In this document: positions 41,549-49,496 of the stretch, piece after piece
Layout: each line of letters begins with the position of its first letter
Numbering within the stretch: position 1 is the first letter of the stretch
Assembly: GCA_050732635.1 (NCBI GenBank)
Contig: JBOHRE010000002.1
Location: 1-64,000, forward strand
From: JBOHRE01 sp050732635
Lineage (GTDB): Bacteria > Gemmatimonadota > Gemmatimonadetes > Longimicrobiales > RSA9
Direction of reading: 5' to 3'
DNA: 64,000 nt
Program-made: the position numbers and the translations under genes
The notes under the pieces: generated by a model
What the model was told of the DNA's origin: nothing
Seen by the model: the letters and a program-made list of their open reading frames with translations, nothing else
Database searches by the model: none

Positions 41549-43384
41549 ATGTGCGGCATTGTAGGCTATATCGGCACGAAGACCGCGGCCCCGCTCCTGC
41601 TGGACGGGCTGCGGCGCATGGAGTACCGGGGTTACGACTCCGCGGGCATCGCCGTGTTCGAGCCCGGCGGGCTGACCACGCGCAAGGCGCCGGGCAAGAT
41701 CGCGGCACTGGAAGCGCTCCTGGGTAACGGTGGCTCGCCGATCGGGACGTGCGGGATCGCGCATACCCGCTGGGCCACGCACGGCGCACCCAATGAGGTG
41801 AACGCGCACCCTCACTCGGACTGCAGCCGCGACGTGGTGGTGGTGCACAACGGCATCATCGAGAACGCAGGAACGCTGCGCCGGAAACTCGAGAGCCTCG
41901 GTCACACGTTCCAGTCCGAGACGGACACGGAGGTCGTGGCGCACATGATCGAGGAGACCTACGACGGCGGACCGCTGGAGGAGGCGGTGCGCGCGGCGCT
42001 GTCGCAGATCGAAGGCACATACGGTCTGGCCATCCTGAGCGCGCACGAGCCGCGCAAGATCGTCGCAGCGCGCAAAGGCAGTCCACTGCTGCTCGGGATC
42101 GGCGATGAGGGCGAGTATTTCGTGGCCAGCGATGTGGCCGCGGTGCTGGCGCACACGCGGCAAGTCGTCTACCTCGACGACGGCGAGATGGCGGTGCTCA
42201 CGGAGACGGGTTATGAGATTCAGTCGCTGAAGGGCAAGCCGATCTCGAAGCAGATCGACGAGATCACGTGGGATCTCGAGGCGATCGAGAAGGGCGGTTT
42301 CGAGCACTTCATGCTGAAGGAGATCATGGAGCAGCCCGAGACGCTGCGGAACACGATGCGCGGACGGCTGCTCGAGGAAGAGGGAAACGTGAAGCTGGGC
42401 GGTGTGACTCTCAGCAACGAGCAGCTACTGAGCATCGAGCAGATCATCATCACGGCGTGCGGGACCTCATGGCACTCGGCATTGATCGGCGAGTACATGC
42501 TCGAGGAGTTGGCGCGACTGCCGGTCGAGGTCGAGTACGCGTCGGAGTTCCGGTATCGCAACCCTGTGATCAAGCCGAATACGCTGGTCATCGCGATCAG
42601 CCAGTCGGGCGAGACGGCGGACACGTTGGCCGCGTTGCGCGAGGCGCGCCAGCGTGGTGCCACGGTCATGGGCATCGTCAACGTGGTCGGCTCGACCATC
42701 GCCCGCGACACCGATTTCGGCATGTACCTGCATGCCGGTCCGGAAATCGGCGTGGCGTCGACCAAGGCGTTCACCAGTCAGGTCGTCGCGCTCTGCCTGT
42801 TCACCGTCCTGCTCGGCCGGCTGCGGGAGCTCTCGCTGATCCAGGGGCGCGAGATCATCGCCGCGCTGCGGCGGCTACCGGATCAGGTCGAGCAGGTCCT
42901 CGAGCTGAACGAGGCGATCCGTGAGCTGGCGCGCATCTACAAGGCCGCGCCGAACGTCCTGTATCTCGGTCGAGGGTCGAATTTCCCCGCCGCGCTGGAA
43001 GGTGCGCTGAAGTTGAAGGAGATCAGCTATATCCACGCCGAGGGGTACCCCGCGGCAGAGATGAAGCACGGACCCATCGCGCTGATCGACGAAAAGATGC
43101 CCGTCGTCGTCATCGCGCCAAACGACGCGGTGTACAGCAAGGTCTTGTCGAACGTCGAAGAGGTGAAGGCGCGTGGCGGCCGTGTGATCGCGGTGGTGAC
43201 CGAGGGCAACCGTGATCTGGTGGGGATGGTCGATCATGTAATCCCGATCCCACAGACGATCGATCTGCTGACGCCGATTCTCGCGACCGTGCCGCTCCAG
43301 CTCCTTGCCTACCACATCGCCGTGATGCGAGGCTGCAATGTCGACCAACCGCGAAACCTCGCCAAGTCGGTGACTGTCGAGTAG
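41549..43384 (+). CDS. glmS: Glutamine--fructose-6-phosphate aminotransferase (GlmS)
   Basis: A 611-residue enzyme that makes glucosamine-6-phosphate from fructose-6-P and glutamine. The mature N-terminal Cys follows Met in MCGIVGYIG; the glutaminase half has HTRWATHG and HNGIIENA. Two SIS isomerase domains follow, with ITACGTSWHSALIGEYM and SQSGETADTLAAL, and the C-terminus PRNLAKSVTVE is diagnostic. Length is typical. It precedes dtd by 3 bases and follows glmM, so both steps of amino-sugar synthesis are adjacent. Confidence 0.98.
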   Translation: MCGIVGYIGTKTAAPLLLDGLRRMEYRGYDSAGIAVFEPGGLTTRKAPGKIAALEALLGNGGSPIGTCGIAHTRWATHGAPNEVNAHPHSDCSRDVVVVHNGIIENAGTLRRKLESLGHTFQSETDTEVVAHMIEETYDGGPLEEAVRAALSQIEGTYGLAILSAHEPRKIVAARKGSPLLLGIGDEGEYFVASDVAAVLAHTRQVVYLDDGEMAVLTETGYEIQSLKGKPISKQIDEITWDLEAIEKGGFEHFMLKEIMEQPETLRNTMRGRLLEEEGNVKLGGVTLSNEQLLSIEQIIITACGTSWHSALIGEYMLEELARLPVEVEYASEFRYRNPVIKPNTLVIAISQSGETADTLAALREARQRGATVMGIVNVVGSTIARDTDFGMYLHAGPEIGVASTKAFTSQVVALCLFTVLLGRLRELSLIQGREIIAALRRLPDQVEQVLELNEAIRELARIYKAAPNVLYLGRGSNFPAALEGALKLKEISYIHAEGYPAAEMKHGPIALIDEKMPVVVIAPNDAVYSKVLSNVEEVKARGGRVIAVVTEGNRDLVGMVDHVIPIPQTIDLLTPILATVPLQLLAYHIAVMRGCNVDQPRNLAKSVTVE

Positions 43385-43387
43385 CCG

Positions 43388-43828
43388 GTGCGGGTGCTGC
43401 TCCAGCGCGTGGAGCGAGCGGAGGTCAGGATCGACGGCCGTTCGGTAGCAGCCATCGGCCGTGGCTACTTGCTGCTCGTGGGCTTTCACGGCGCGGATAG
43501 CGTTGCGGCGCTCGACTGGATGGCGACGAAGGTGAGCGGCCTGCGCCTGTTCGCCGATGAAGCCGGCAAGATGAACCGCGACCTGGACGACGTGGCAGGG
43601 CAAGTCCTGGTGGTCAGCCAGTTCACGCTGTACGGCGATGCAAGGAAGGGCCGGCGGCCGAGCTTTGTTGCGGCTGCCGAACCGGAAACGGCCGTGAGCC
43701 TGTATCGGCGGTTTCTGACGGCCCTCGAGTCGCGTTTGCCGGAGCGCGTTCAATCCGGTGAGTTCGGCGCGTTGATGCAGGTCGAGCTCGTCAATGACGG
43801 ACCGGTCACGCTGCTGCTGGAGCGGTGA
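43388..43828 (+). CDS. dtd: D-aminoacyl-tRNA deacylase (DTD)
   Basis: A 146-residue enzyme that hydrolyses D-amino acids from tRNA. MRVLLQRVERAEV is the family start. SQFTLYGDARKGRRPSF (about 77-93; Ser-Gln-x-Thr) and the NDGPVTLLLER end carry the conserved SQFTL and GP motifs. The GTG start is 3 bases from glmS. It overlaps the Maf gene (GTGA) and belongs to the same transcription unit. Confidence 0.95.
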   Translation: MRVLLQRVERAEVRIDGRSVAAIGRGYLLLVGFHGADSVAALDWMATKVSGLRLFADEAGKMNRDLDDVAGQVLVVSQFTLYGDARKGRRPSFVAAAEPETAVSLYRRFLTALESRLPERVQSGEFGALMQVELVNDGPVTLLLER

Positions 43829-44445
43829 CCGTGGCCGACGCGGCAGCACCCCCCGTGATCCTTGCCTCGGCGTCGCCCCGCCGTTCCGAGCTGCTCCGGA
43901 TGCTGGGTGTGGCGTTCGAAGTCATGCCCGCCAGTGTCGATGAGACGATCGTCAGCGGTGAGTCACCGACCGTGATGGCCGAACGCCTGGCGCGCGAAAA
44001 GGTCGAGTGGGTCGCGGCCCGGCGACCGGAAGCGCTGGTGATCGGCAGCGATACGGTCGTGCTGGTGGAAGACGGTGTGCTCGGCAAGCCTGCGGACGCG
44101 CGCCAGGCCATCGAGATGCTGATGCTGCTGCAGGGTCGTGAGCACCGCGTGGCGAGCGGCGTCGCCGTGGCCGCCCCTGGCGGCGGGATCGAGCAGTCGC
44201 TCGAAGTCGTGCGCGTGCGCATGCGACCGTTCGGCAAGGCCATTGCGGAAGCGTACGTGCGCACGGGAGAGCCACTCGACAAGGCCGGCGCCTACGGGAT
44301 CCAGGGGTACGGCGCGACGCTCGTGGATTACATCGAGGGCGATTTTTTCGCGGTGATGGGTCTGCCGATCGCGCGCATGATTTCGCTGCTCCGGGCGCTC
44401 GGCTGGGAGTACGATTTCACGGGTTTCCGACCGCTTCAGGGCTGA
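43825..44445 (+). CDS. maf: Maf-family nucleotide pyrophosphatase
   Basis: A 206-residue Maf protein. ILASASPRRSELLRMLG is the N-terminal substrate motif; AERLAREKVEWV, VIGSDTVVLVEDGVLGKP and KAGAYGIQGYGA follow, with the key Asp and Lys residues in place. Maf enzymes hydrolyse non-canonical or methylated nucleoside triphosphates and are linked with septation. GTG overlaps the dtd stop. It is typical in size; the next gene, glpK, starts 3 bases later. Confidence 0.93.
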   Translation: MTVADAAAPPVILASASPRRSELLRMLGVAFEVMPASVDETIVSGESPTVMAERLAREKVEWVAARRPEALVIGSDTVVLVEDGVLGKPADARQAIEMLMLLQGREHRVASGVAVAAPGGGIEQSLEVVRVRMRPFGKAIAEAYVRTGEPLDKAGAYGIQGYGATLVDYIEGDFFAVMGLPIARMISLLRALGWEYDFTGFRPLQG

Positions 44446-44448
44446 GGC

Positions 44449-45951
44449 ATGGACGCGATCCTGGCGATCGATCAGGGAACCACCGGGACCACCTGCTTGG
44501 TGGTCGGGGTGGACGGCGCTGTGCATGGCCGCGGCTACTCCGAATTCCGGCAGCACTTTCCGCGGCCCGGGTGGGTCGAGCACGACGCGGAGGAGATCTG
44601 GAGCGTCACGCAGCGGGTGGCCCGCGAGGCGGTCGAGCAGGCGCGTTCCGTCGGCGCGCGGACGCGGGGCATCGGCATCACCAATCAGCGCGAGACGGTG
44701 GTGCTCTGGGACCGGGCCACCGGCAGACCGGTCCACCCGGCGATCGTCTGGCAGGATCGGCGGACCGCGGCGCGCTGCCGGGCGTTGAACGAGGGGGGAC
44801 ACGAAGCGGACATCCGCTCGCGTACCGGTCTGGTGATCGATCCCTACTTCTCGGCCACCAAACTCGAGTGGCTGCTCGAAAACGTTCCGGATGCGCGGCG
44901 CCGCGCCGAGACCGGCGAACTTGCCGCAGGCACGATCGACAGCTGGCTGATCTGGAAGCTGACGGGCGGCGCGGTCCACGCGACGGATCCGACGAATGCC
45001 AGCCGCACGCTGCTCTTCGACATCGATGCACTGGATTGGAGCGAGCCGTTGCTCGACCTCTTCGGTGTACCTGAATCGATCCTGCCGGAGGTTCGGCCGT
45101 CGGCCGGCGTATTCGGTGAGGTGGCGGCCTCGGTGATCGGCGAGCCACTGCCGGTTGCGGGCGTGGCGGGGGATCAGCAGGCGGCGCTGTTCGGTCAGGG
45201 TTGCTGGCAGACCGGGCTGGCCAAGAACACGTACGGAACGGGGGCATTCCTGCTCCTGCACACCGGTGCCCAGCGGGTGGAATCGCGCCACGGGCTGCTG
45301 ACGACGGTCGCATGCGATGTGAACGGCGGTGCCGCGTACGCGCTGGAGGGTGCGATCTTCATTGCGGGCGCCGCCGTCCAGTGGCTGCGCGACGGCCTCG
45401 GTATCATCGAGCGCGCCAACGAAACGGCCGCGCTTGCGAGCCAGCTGGAGTCCAATGACGGGGTGTACTTCGTGCCGGCCTTCGTCGGCCTCGGAGCGCC
45501 GCATTGGGAGCCGGAGGCGCGGGGCACCATCGTCGGCCTCACACGCGGAACCACGCGGGCGCACCTGGCGCGTGCGGCGCTCGAAGCCATGGCGTACAGC
45601 ACGCGTGAGGTGCTGCACGCCATGGAACAGGATTCCGGCGTGGCAGCGCGAGAGTTGCGCGTCGATGGTGGGGCCGCTGCAAACGATTGGCTGATGCAGT
45701 TCCAGTCGGATATCACCGGCCTCGGTGTGCGCCGGCCGACCGTACTGGAGACGACCGCGCTCGGCGCGGCCGGGCTGGCCGGCATTGCCGTCGGTGTCTG
45801 GCGCGACGGCGACGCGTTCCTCGGCTCTCGCGCCGCGCCGGACCGCTTCGAGCCGGTGATGCCGGCGGGCGAGCGCGAATGCCTCGCCGCTGGCTGGCAG
45901 CGCGCCGTTACTGCCGCACGGACCTGGGCCCACGCGCTGAGCGATGGCTGA
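44449..45951 (+). CDS. glpK: Glycerol kinase (GlpK)
   Basis: A 500-residue FGGY sugar kinase that phosphorylates glycerol. DQGTTGTTCLVV at the start, then FPRPGWVEHDAEEIW (glycerol-site Trp and Glu) and ITNQRETVVLWDR (Arg). In the middle, FSATKLEWLLENV and LAKNTYGTGAFLLLHTG complete the active site, and VDGGAAANDWLMQFQ is the ATP-side motif. The pattern favours glycerol over other FGGY substrates. It overlaps the SLOG gene by 8 bases. No glycerol facilitator or regulator is nearby. Confidence 0.94.
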   Translation: MDAILAIDQGTTGTTCLVVGVDGAVHGRGYSEFRQHFPRPGWVEHDAEEIWSVTQRVAREAVEQARSVGARTRGIGITNQRETVVLWDRATGRPVHPAIVWQDRRTAARCRALNEGGHEADIRSRTGLVIDPYFSATKLEWLLENVPDARRRAETGELAAGTIDSWLIWKLTGGAVHATDPTNASRTLLFDIDALDWSEPLLDLFGVPESILPEVRPSAGVFGEVAASVIGEPLPVAGVAGDQQAALFGQGCWQTGLAKNTYGTGAFLLLHTGAQRVESRHGLLTTVACDVNGGAAYALEGAIFIAGAAVQWLRDGLGIIERANETAALASQLESNDGVYFVPAFVGLGAPHWEPEARGTIVGLTRGTTRAHLARAALEAMAYSTREVLHAMEQDSGVAARELRVDGGAAANDWLMQFQSDITGLGVRRPTVLETTALGAAGLAGIAVGVWRDGDAFLGSRAAPDRFEPVMPAGERECLAAGWQRAVTAARTWAHALSDG

Positions 45952-46480
45952 GCCCCCACTGCGCATTGCGGTGTGCGGCGCGGGACGCGCGGCCGGGCCA
46001 ATTCTGGCAGAAGCGCTCGCAGTTGGCGGCGCGCTGGGCCGCGCGGGCGCCATTGTTCTGTGCGGCGGGCTGGGCGGAGTCATGGAGGCCGTGGCGCAAG
46101 GCGCCTCCGACGCCGGAGCGCTGACCGTCGGCATCCTGCCCGGCCCGGACGCAGGCGCGGCGAATCCCCACATCGCACTGCCGTTGCCCACCGGCATGGG
46201 CGAGACGCGCAACGCGTTGCTGGTCCGGATGGCCGAGGCCGTGATCGCGATCGGCGGCGAGTGGGGCACGCTGTCCGAGGTTGCTCTGGCCATGAAGATC
46301 GGTCGTCCGGTGGTGCTGCTGAAGCCCGACCTCGCCGCCGGTCTTGGCCTGGACCAGGTCGGGACCGCCGAGGAAGCCGCCGACGTTGCACTGCGTCGTG
46401 CCGCCGAGCTGCGCCGGCGAGTCGCGGGCGCACCGGTGGCGCGGGCGGTCACCGGCGCCGTGTGGGAGCGCGGCGAGTGA
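45944..46480 (+). CDS. SLOG-type Rossmann protein (TIGR00725-like, LOG/DprA superfamily)
   Basis: A 178-residue protein. RIAVCGAGRAAGP at the start, then LCGGLGGVMEAVAQGA (about 38-53), LPTGMGETRNALLVRMAEAVIAIGG (core, in two pieces LPTGMGETRNALL and AEAVIAIGG) and WGTLSEVALAMKIGRPVVL. These match the SLOG nucleotide-binding superfamily, TIGR00725 branch, whose role is unknown. It overlaps glpK at the start and the DUF2279 gene at the stop (GTGA). Confidence 0.82.
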   Translation: MAEPPLRIAVCGAGRAAGPILAEALAVGGALGRAGAIVLCGGLGGVMEAVAQGASDAGALTVGILPGPDAGAANPHIALPLPTGMGETRNALLVRMAEAVIAIGGEWGTLSEVALAMKIGRPVVLLKPDLAAGLGLDQVGTAEEAADVALRRAAELRRRVAGAPVARAVTGAVWERGE

Positions 46481-46920
46481 GGCTCGGCCTAGTCATGGCG
46501 GCGCTGCTGGTCTCGGCGGCAGCGCCGCTACGCGCCCAGGTCCGGGCCGTGGATCCGCCAGCGGGCGACGTGGCCGCGCAGGACGTGGAGCCGGTGGACG
46601 GCACCGGCGTGCGTTTGCTCCGTGGGGCAGAACCGGCACCGGCCGCGGAAGCACGCGCGTCCGATCGCTGGCTCGCCGAGGACAAGCTCAAGCACTTCTT
46701 CATGTCCTACGCGACTACCGTAGCGACGTACGCAGCTGTCCGCTCGGCAGGCGTCGATGCGACCGCCGGCGTGTCCCTGGCCGCCGCGGCGGGCGTGGTC
46801 GCCGGAATCGGCAAGGAACTGTACGACGTGCGCTCGAGCGGGCCGTTCAGCGTGCGTGATCTGGTTTGGGATGGGCTAGGTATCGCGCTGGGCGTCGGAC
46901 TGGCGGCCGCCGCTCGCTGA
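46477..46920 (+). CDS. Exported YfiM/DUF2279-like protein
   Basis: A 147-residue exported protein. The signal peptide ends APLRA-Q (about residue 21), then an Asp/Pro/Ala-rich linker. The conserved part is DKLKHFFMSYATT (about 68-80), GIGKELYDVRSSGPFS and RDLVWDGLGIALGVGL, which matches the YfiM/DUF2279 pattern: two helices around a KE.YD motif. These proteins are membrane-associated and of unknown function. GTG start overlaps the SLOG gene. Confidence 0.7.
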   Translation: MRLGLVMAALLVSAAAPLRAQVRAVDPPAGDVAAQDVEPVDGTGVRLLRGAEPAPAAEARASDRWLAEDKLKHFFMSYATTVATYAAVRSAGVDATAGVSLAAAAGVVAGIGKELYDVRSSGPFSVRDLVWDGLGIALGVGLAAAAR

Positions 46921-47171
46921 TGGAGCTGCTCGTCGTCATCCTGGTCGCGACACTCGGTGTGGGCGCGGCACTCTACCCGCTGCTGACCCGCTCGCGCCGG
47001 AACGCACCGCCCGCCGACCTCGGCACTGACGCGGGCGTTGCCGCACGCGTGCGGGACTACCGCGCCGCACTGCGCGCGGGCACCTACTGCGTTCGCTGCG
47101 GCACGGCCAATCCATCGGCAAGTCGCTATTGCGGCGAGTGCGGGGCGAGGCTCACCGCCGCCTTGGAATGA
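46920..47171 (+). CDS. Membrane-anchored zinc-ribbon protein
   Basis: An 83-residue protein. An N-terminal membrane helix (residues 2-22) with a basic stop-transfer (TRSRRN) precedes an acidic linker and a C-terminal zinc ribbon, CVRCGTANPSASRYCGECG (C-x2-C-x11-C-x2-C). The ribbon faces the cytoplasm or periplasm depending on topology. TGATG overlap links it to the DUF2279 gene before it, and ATGA to the threonine aldolase gene after it. No specific function is recognised. Confidence 0.72.
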   Translation: MELLVVILVATLGVGAALYPLLTRSRRNAPPADLGTDAGVAARVRDYRAALRAGTYCVRCGTANPSASRYCGECGARLTAALE

Positions 47172-48199
47172 GCACCGTCGATCTTCGAAGTGATACGGTG
47201 ACGCGACCGACGCCGGGGATGCGCCAGGCCCTGGCGAACGCGATCGTGGGGGACGACGCGCTGGGCGACGACCCGACCGTGCAGCAGCTCGAGGAGCGAG
47301 TCGCGGCACTGCTCGGCAAGCCTGCCTCGCTCTTCCTGCCGAGCGGCATCATGGGCAACCAGATCGCCGTGCACCTGCTGGCACGTCGCGCCACGGAGGT
47401 CGTCCTCGACGCCACCGCCCATATTCTAGATTGGGAGGACGGCGCTGCCGCGGCCTGGTCCGGCGTCCAGCTCCGAGCGGCTGCGGGGGTCGGAGGGCTA
47501 CTCGATGCGCCAGCCGTACGAGCGGCGATCCGCGAGCCGAGCGTCTACCGGCCGGCGACGACGCTGGTCTGTATCGAGAATACGCACAACGCATCCGGCG
47601 GCCGAGTGCTGCCGCTGAAAACCATGCGCGAGATTCGCGCAGTGGCAGCCGAGCACGGGCTACCGGTGCATCTGGACGGGGCCCGGCTGTGGAATGCGGC
47701 CGCAGCGTCGGCAGTTGCCGAACGCGATTTCGCGGCCTGTGCCGATACGGTGATGGTCACCCTGTCGAAGGGCCTGGGCTGCCCCGTCGGATCGATGCTG
47801 GCCGGCGAGCAGGACGTGATCGAGCGCGCGCGTCGCCTGCGACGTCGCTTCGGCGGCACGCTCCGGCAGGCCGGCATCCTGGCGGCCGCCGCACTCTACG
47901 CGTTGGATCACCACCGCCAGCGGCTGACCGAGGATCATACTCGCGCCAAACGGCTTGCCGCGAGCGTGGCGCGTGTCGCCGACCTCGACATCCCGGTTCC
48001 CGAAACGAACATCGTCATGATCGAGCTGCACGACCGCTCGGCCGACTCCTCGACGATCGCCGAGCGTGCCCGGGCAGCCGGTGTGCTGGTCTCCGAGTTC
48101 GGGCGACGTCGCATTCGGCTGGTGACGCACCTCGATATCGATGACGCCGCCATCGAGCGCGCGACCGAGGTGCTGGGCCGCCTGCTACAGGCGGCCTGA
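47168..48199 (+). CDS. ltaE: Low-specificity L-threonine aldolase
   Basis: A 343-residue PLP enzyme cleaving L-threonine or allo-threonine to glycine and acetaldehyde. MSTVDLRSDTVTRPTPGMR is the standard N-terminus, GDDALGDDPTVQQLE and LFLPSGIMGNQIAV mark the PLP phosphate region, and VMVTLSKGLGCPVGSML holds the PLP lysine. It is the last gene before the recA leader. The ATG overlaps the zinc-ribbon gene. Confidence 0.95.
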   Translation: MSTVDLRSDTVTRPTPGMRQALANAIVGDDALGDDPTVQQLEERVAALLGKPASLFLPSGIMGNQIAVHLLARRATEVVLDATAHILDWEDGAAAAWSGVQLRAAAGVGGLLDAPAVRAAIREPSVYRPATTLVCIENTHNASGGRVLPLKTMREIRAVAAEHGLPVHLDGARLWNAAAASAVAERDFAACADTVMVTLSKGLGCPVGSMLAGEQDVIERARRLRRRFGGTLRQAGILAAAALYALDHHRQRLTEDHTRAKRLAASVARVADLDIPVPETNIVMIELHDRSADSSTIAERARAAGVLVSEFGRRRIRLVTHLDIDDAAIERATEVLGRLLQAA

Positions 48200-48318
48200 A
48201 GCGCTATCGCGACGGCCGATCGGACCCTGTTTTCATGCCGTCCGATTCACTACTTTCAGAGAGCCGACTGGAACGTTCTGTCGTCTCCGAGTTCCCACCA
48301 CAACGCGGATAGGCGCGG

Positions 48319-49374
48319 ATGCCTGCAGTGGAGGTCAGTCAGGAAAAGCAGAAGGCGCTCAGCCTCGCGATCACGCAGATCGAGCGTGCCTATGGCAAGG
48401 GCTCGATCATGCGCATGGGCGCCGACGGTGCGCGCGTCCAGATCGAGGCGATCCCCACCGGAGCGATCAATCTGGATGCCGGCATCGGCATCGGCGGGAT
48501 ACCGCGTGGCAGGATCACTGAAATCTATGGCCCCGAGTCGAGCGGCAAGACCACATTGTGCCTGCATGTGATCGCGAATGCTCAGCGTGCGGGCGGCGTG
48601 GCTGCATTCGTCGACGCCGAGCATGCACTGGACATCGAGTATGCACGCAAGCTCGGGGTCGATGTGGAGAACCTGCTCGTCAGCCAACCGGATACCGGCG
48701 AGCAGGCGCTGGAGATCGCCGAGGTGCTGATCCGCAGCGGTGCCGTCGACGTCGTCGTGATCGATTCCGTTGCAGCGCTCGTACCGCGCGCCGAGATCGA
48801 GGGCGAGATGGGTGACTCCCACGTCGGACTCCAGGCGCGGCTGATGAGTCAGGCGCTGCGCAAGCTGACCGGTGCGGTGAACCGCTCGCATACATCGGTC
48901 GTCTTCACCAACCAGATCCGCGAGAAGATCGGCGTCATGTTCGGCAACCCGGAAACGACCTCCGGCGGACGCGCACTGAAATTCTATGCCAGCCTGCGAT
49001 TGGACATCCGACGCGTTGGTGCGATCAAGGACGGTCAGGAGATGGTCGGCAACCGCACGCGAGTGAAAGTCGTGAAGAACAAGGTGGCGCCGCCGTTCAA
49101 GCAGGCCGAGTTCGACATCATGTACAACGAAGGGATCAGTCACACGGGTCTGCTGGTCGACATCGGCGTCGAGTGCGGCATCGTCGACAAGTCCGGCGCC
49201 TGGTTCTCGTACGGCGATACGCGGCTCGGCCAGGGTCGCGAGAACGCGAAGCAGTTCCTCAAGGAGAATCAGGAGCTGGCCCGCGAAATCGAGCAGAAGG
49301 TGCGCGCCGAGCTGGGTATGCGCGGCGTCGGCGGCGCGAGCAGCAGCGAGGAGGATTACGGCGCCTTCGAATGA
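48319..49374 (+). CDS. recA: Recombinase RecA
   Basis: A 351-residue DNA strand-exchange and SOS co-protease. KALSLAITQIERAYGKGSIM begins the polymerisation region, Walker A is GPESSGKTTL (about 74-83), VVIDSVAALVPRAE is Walker B and loop 1, and TNQIREKIGVMFGNPETTSGG is loop L2 (in parts TNQIREKIGVM, FGNPETTSGGRAL). A C-terminal acidic tail (SSSEEDYGAFE) is present. No recX follows. The 119-base upstream gap has weak promoter-like TACTTT at 48251-48256 and a GAACGTTC palindrome at 48271-48278. A strong terminator ends the gene. Confidence 0.98.
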   Translation: MPAVEVSQEKQKALSLAITQIERAYGKGSIMRMGADGARVQIEAIPTGAINLDAGIGIGGIPRGRITEIYGPESSGKTTLCLHVIANAQRAGGVAAFVDAEHALDIEYARKLGVDVENLLVSQPDTGEQALEIAEVLIRSGAVDVVVIDSVAALVPRAEIEGEMGDSHVGLQARLMSQALRKLTGAVNRSHTSVVFTNQIREKIGVMFGNPETTSGGRALKFYASLRLDIRRVGAIKDGQEMVGNRTRVKVVKNKVAPPFKQAEFDIMYNEGISHTGLLVDIGVECGIVDKSGAWFSYGDTRLGQGRENAKQFLKENQELAREIEQKVRAELGMRGVGGASSSEEDYGAFE

Positions 49375-49415
49375 CGCCCGGGCCGCGCCGCGTGCGCACC
49401 ACGCTTCGCTCCACG

Positions 49416-49449
49416 GTGGCTCCGGCACTCTGCCGGAGCCACTCTTTTT
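49416..49449 (+). terminator. Intrinsic terminator of recA
   Basis: A perfect 12-base stem, GTGGCTCCGGCA (49416-49427) and TGCCGGAGCCAC (49431-49442), with a CTC loop and TCTTTTT (49443-49449) directly after it. The strongest terminator in the window; it separates recA from alaS. Confidence 0.95.
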
Positions 49450-49483
49450 GGCGGCTGCGACTCGCGCCCGTCCAAGCCGACGC

Positions 49484-49489
49484 TATATT
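49484..49489 (+). promoter_or_regulatory. -10 element of the alaS promoter, apparently leaderless
   Basis: TATATT lies only 7 bases before the ATG of alaS at 49497. No convincing -35 is seen 16-19 bases upstream. Transcription would start at about the ATG, and no Shine-Dalgarno fits in GAACGTC. Confidence 0.45.
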
Positions 49490-49496
49490 GAACGTC

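Noticed and set aside
48271..48278. GAACGTTC as a canonical LexA box
   Set aside because: The half-sites have no four-base spacer, and I cannot compare with other damage genes; kept only as a weak finding.
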